This document shows, piece after piece, positions 60,376-64,000 of a stretch of DNA of 64,000 nt. The notes beneath the pieces are model-generated. The model saw only the letters and a list, made by a program, of their open reading frames with translations, was not told the DNA's origin and did not search any database. The stretch's first letter is position 1. Every line of letters starts with the position of its first letter. Source of the DNA: Chinchilla lanigera (Eukaryota; Chordata; Mammalia; Rodentia; Chinchillidae); contig NW_004955488.1 of NCBI RefSeq assembly GCF_000276665.1, positions 3,746,305 to 3,810,304 of the forward strand, read 5' to 3'. The position numbers were made by a program, and so were the translations under genes.

Positions 60376-61147
60376 GCCAAATGACATAGGATGAAGGCTG
60401 TGCGTAACCTGCTGATTTATATATTTTCCACCTATCTCCTGGTTATGTTTGGATTTAATGCTGCCCAAGACTTCTGGTGTTCAACTTTGGTGAAGGGAGT
60501 CATTTATGGATCGTATTCTGTAAGTGAAATGTTTCCCAAAAACTTTACAAACTGCACTTGGACGCTGGAAAATCCAGATCCAACCAAATATAGCATTTAC
60601 CTGAAATTTTCCAAAAAGGACCTTAGCTGCTCTAACTTTTCCCTCCTGGCTTATCAGTTTGATCATTTTTCCCATGAGAAAATAAAGGATCTTTTAAGAA
60701 AGAATCATTCTATCATGCAACTCTGCAATGCCAAGAATGCTTTTGTTTTTCTACAGTATGATAAAAATTTTATTCAGATACGTCGGGTGTTTCCAACTGA
60801 TTTCCCAGGATTACAGAGAAAAGGGGAAGAAGATCAGAAATCTTTTTTTGAGTTTTTGGTGTTGAACAAGGTGAGCCCGAGCCAGTTTGGTTGCCACGTA
60901 TTATGCACTTGGCTGGAGAGCTGCTTGAAATCAGAAAATGGGAGAACAGAATCATGTGGGATCATGTATACGAAGTGCACCTGCCCTCAGCATTTGGGAG
61001 ACTGGGGCCTCGATGATCAGTCCCTGGTTTTGTTAAATAATGTCGTGTTACCCCTGAACGAGCAGACCGAGGGCTGTCTGACCCAGGAGCTGCAAACCAC
61101 TCAAGTCTGCAACCTTACCCGGGAGGCCAGACGACCACCCAAAGAAG
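60376..61147 (+). CDS. ADGRB3: ADGRB3 (BAI3) first coding exon
   Basis: N-terminal part of brain-specific angiogenesis inhibitor 3, an adhesion GPCR of synaptic membranes that binds C1q-like proteins. The exon follows a polypyrimidine tract and TTTTTACAG (AG at 60374-60375), has 15 bases of leader, starts at ATG 60391 and encodes 252 codons plus one base before GTAAGC (donor at 61147/61148). Residues ~1-24 form a hydrophobic signal peptide. Residues ~30-160 are the CUB domain. A cysteine-rich segment (residues ~168-240) follows. N-glycosylation sequons fall at N51, N54, N82, N105 and N241. The sequence matches my recollection of mammalian BAI3 almost residue for residue up to RRPPKE. The thrombospondin repeats, GAIN domain and seven helices must lie on exons beyond the window. 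The frame runs into intron to 61350, but the donor is the real end. Confidence 0.97.
60381..60389 (+). CDS. Two-codon upstream ORF, ADGRB3
   Basis: ATG-ACA-TAG at 60381-60389 ends one base before the main ATG (60391). Its start context is weak (C at -3, A at +4), whereas the main start has A at -3. Termination so close to the main start could allow leaky scanning or reinitiation. A minimal uORF such as this can still hold ribosomes. Whether it acts is not known. Confidence 0.5.
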   Translation: MT

Positions 61148-64000
61148 GTAAGCACCCAGAGGAGAGGGGAGGAGGGTGCCGGGTGGAGGCGGTGGGCTGC
61201 AGTTGGGATGTGCTGCTGTTTCACTCCCCAGACCTTGTGATTGATTGCTCCTGTAGCCTGGCATCTTGGGTTCCTCGGATTTGTGATGTGTGCCAACAAG
61301 GGTGTCTTAAGCTAGCTTGGGCTTTGAAGAACTTCAAGCTGGGGAGGTGAGCACAGGATAGCTCTGCAGAGTGCCACGGAAGTGCGGGTAAAGCATTCAG
61401 CAGGAAAGAGCTGCAGAAATGAGAAGCCAGTTTGACCTGGGGGCTGGGGACAAGGGAGAGGGTCCTTTATTTAGACCGCAGCCTCTTGGGAGACCTACGC
61501 ATCCCACCTGTGAAGTAGATTTGTAGACTTCTCTCTTCTTTCTCCCCCAGCACAGCACACGGCCCTTAATTCCTTTCCCCTCCGCCCCCTAGCCTGTCAC
61601 TCCCCTGTTGGACTTGAGGGCTGTCACGTGGTAACCATCGGTATGAAGCCTTTTTGGACCAAGTGACTTCTTGACCTCTAAAGACAGGAGCGCCCCCTTT
61701 TCTAGGCTCCACTTTCACTCTTTGGTGGGTCAGTAGCAGCACCCTGGCAGCCAAATTTGGGGTTTTCTGGGTCAAGTCACCTTGACAGGGAATTCAGAGG
61801 GAAGGGGGCAGAGTGAAAACACAGACTGATCCTGTAAGGCTCCATCTGCCTCTTGCAAGTGTTTTTTTGCTGTCTTTTTGGTTCCTGTTGATAGGCACAG
61901 GGGGAGAGGGATCATCTCAGAGGTGAGCTAGCTGGAAAAAAGCACTATGCAACGGAAATGCAGAGGAAAAATAAAGTACTGGGGTGATTTGTAGCTTTCA
62001 CCCAATCCCGGGTGGGGAAGGCGATCAGAAGATTTGAGATCGTGGACTGTGTTTCATAATGCAAGAAGGGGTGACATATTTTAAGAAAATGACTTTACTG
62101 TTTGGAAGGTTAATGGTTGTGTTCCATTCATTTGTGGAAAGAGCTGATACATATTCGTTCTTGCTCCCGGCCCTGCAACCAGCCAGTGTGTTGATTTCTT
62201 ATGCAGGAAATGTTTTCTGATCGCCACAAAGATCCCAGTCTGTGGAAAGGGACAGCCAAGCTCCAGTCCCTCTTTCCTTCCCTTCCCCCAACAGAAGTTG
62301 TCTTTGTGGCCAATATAAAATTGACACGTTGTTGGAGGATTTTCTTTAAGGGGAGCCAAGGCTTTGTAAGGGGGCGTGGGCGGGGGAAAGAGAGGAGTCT
62401 CTAACTGGCTTCATGCAGATTCTCTGCTGGTGTGATTTGGGGGATGGGAATTGTGGACGCTTAACGGCAAAGGGGAAAAGACCTGTTAGAAAAGAGATAC
62501 AGGCTCCTGCGAAAGCGAGAAATGTGAAAACCTTTTCAGATTTCTCCAGTTCAGTGTTTCCCTAACAGCTGTGACTGAGGAAAAACAAAGTAGTTTTAAA
62601 TTACAGGAGTTCTTTTCTCTAGTAAAAATCCCAGAGAAGCACTTGCAACTGCAGGGATGGTATTTAACACCATTTAAAACTAATTAGTGTCCCCTAGAAT
62701 AAGAATCTACAGTACACACGGAAAATGTGATGTTACAAGCGGGCTAATACAACAATTGACATCAGCAACTTGGGTGGGTTTTTTTTTTTTTTTTGGTTGG
62801 TTTCTTTTATTGTTTTAATAAAATTTAAACATGTTTCTTCTAAGTTAAAATTCTCTTATCAGATGGACTGCAGATGGCAGTGGGAAGTGAACTCAGTTTT
62901 AATGCCCTTCCTTATGGAAGAAAGCAAGAGACCAACTCAAAGATGTATGCACATTAGGCAAGATTTTTCAGAGAATTTGCTGGTCACGATCATGAGAGGA
63001 AGGTTAAGGTGGTCTGGGATTTAGAGAAGGTGTGCTAGATGGCCGTTGTAAGTGAATAAGAGTGATGTTTTCAGACATTAGATGTATATAAATCATGTGG
63101 GATAATGTATGTTTTTTGTGACTAACCAGCTGTCAAAATGTGAAGGGAATATCTTCATTGACAAAAAAAATATCACATTAAAATTACTATAATGGTAGAG
63201 TTGATCTAAGAAGTTTCTGTAATAGGGAAATTATGCTGTACCAGTGAAATGGCACAGCCTACATTGTCTGAATTCTGATTTTTTGCTGTTTAATTGTTTA
63301 GTTAATGTGAGATAGGGAAGAATAAGTAGTACCTGGTGACATGATAGCATGTACTGCACTTACAGGCAATATAATTATTTACAGGGTTCCTTAACTCATT
63401 CAAAGAGTATTTCTTTAGCTATGATAAATTGTAGGAAAGGAATGTGAAAAATCAAGACTCTTATTTAGTCAAATTTATGCCAAGTATCTTAAATCTTAAA
63501 TATTTGACATAAATGAAGTATCAAATATTATGAAAGAATTATTTGATATCATTTCAAATAAACTACCATGTAATGACTTCCCTAGGGCTTGAGGTTAATA
63601 ATTATATATAATTGTGCTGCTCATGTATAATTTGATTCAGTTTCATCTCTTTTAGAATCTGGCTCCTCAAGTGAGGTGTAAAATTTTTTGTCTACATTTT
63701 ATATTATGTGCGGGTTGATACTTTCTGTGGAAAAATGTTCAAACTATCCTTTACATCATCAAGAGATTAAATGCAGGTTTTGACTTCCATTTTATGCGTT
63801 TGATAAGTGTTAACTAAGAAGATGTTGAATAGAAACATTTTCCACCAGCATTGCATCATAGAAATTTAACAGGAGAGTCTGCACACTTAGTAGACACAAC
63901 TCCACATTGTTTTGTGTGATACTGAGGGGATGTAAATGTTGAATACTGTGAATGTATCTATTGGAATCACACAGTCAAATGCAGTGAAAATGAGGAGAAA
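61148..64000 (+). other. ADGRB3: ADGRB3 intron after first coding exon
   Basis: Starts GTAAGC and extends past the window end. No second coding exon (thrombospondin repeats) is visible. It contains a T16 run at 62779-62794 and otherwise unique sequence. The open frames inside are unsupported. Confidence 0.85.

Noticed and set aside
61148..61350. Continuation of the ADGRB3 frame beyond the donor
   Set aside because: The protein is known to leave this exon after RRPPKE, and a consensus GTAAGC donor sits exactly there; the next 67 codons are intron.

Overview
The window is nuclear DNA from a rodent. The evidence is a set of tRNA-Ala-derived ID SINEs with perfect target-site duplications, 7SL-derived B1-type SINEs, MaLR-type LTRs and decayed L1 elements, alongside one exon of a vertebrate neuronal gene. 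The ID and L1 subfamilies do not look like mouse or rat, so a non-murid lineage (for example beaver, kangaroo rat or squirrel relatives) is my guess; the species cannot be fixed from the sequence alone. There is no operon-like or microbial content.

The only intact protein-coding sequence is at the right-hand end. It is the first coding exon of ADGRB3 (BAI3, brain-specific adhesion GPCR) at 60376-61147 on the + strand, with acceptor, ATG and donor all visible. About 3 kb upstream is a CpG island (roughly 56590-57975) interrupted by a 730-base assembly gap (56814-57543). It holds the probable promoter and the 3' part of a non-coding first exon ending at a consensus donor (57766/57767). The rest of the right end is intron.

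The remaining ~55 kb upstream is transposon-dominated intergenic DNA. From left to right it holds: a folded-back L1 fragment (1-470); a minus-strand L1 with a deleted reverse-transcriptase region and a nested B1 (820-5275); an ID (6112-6211); a MaLR-type solo LTR (7778-8108); an 8.2-kb class I (gamma-type) endogenous retrovirus with gag, pro, pol and env remnants (9189-17386), whose 5' LTR is split by an inverted LTR of the same family; AT-rich sequence with nothing recognised; an L1 3' end (21740-22560); a rearranged L1 with a nested ID (22860-25325); scattered old SINEs, a hAT-like element and an ID (27440-31160); a 10-kb L1 (about 32200-42295) carrying a processed CCDC93 pseudogene and an LTR-less retroviral gag fragment, each flanked by target-site-like duplications; another MaLR-type solo LTR (43297-43645); a MaLR internal region plus 3' LTR (about 49650-51411); and a 421-bp solo LTR (53690-54110) about 3 kb upstream of the gene.

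I found no previously undescribed biological system. The observations most worth a second look are: the ~380-bp inverted LTR palindrome; the gag-only insertion inside the L1; an inverted 32-bp templated insertion at an L1 deletion junction; the CCDC93 retrocopy; two upstream ORFs in the ADGRB3 leader, one ending a single base before the main start codon; and an 86-bp tandem duplication just inside ADGRB3 intron 1.
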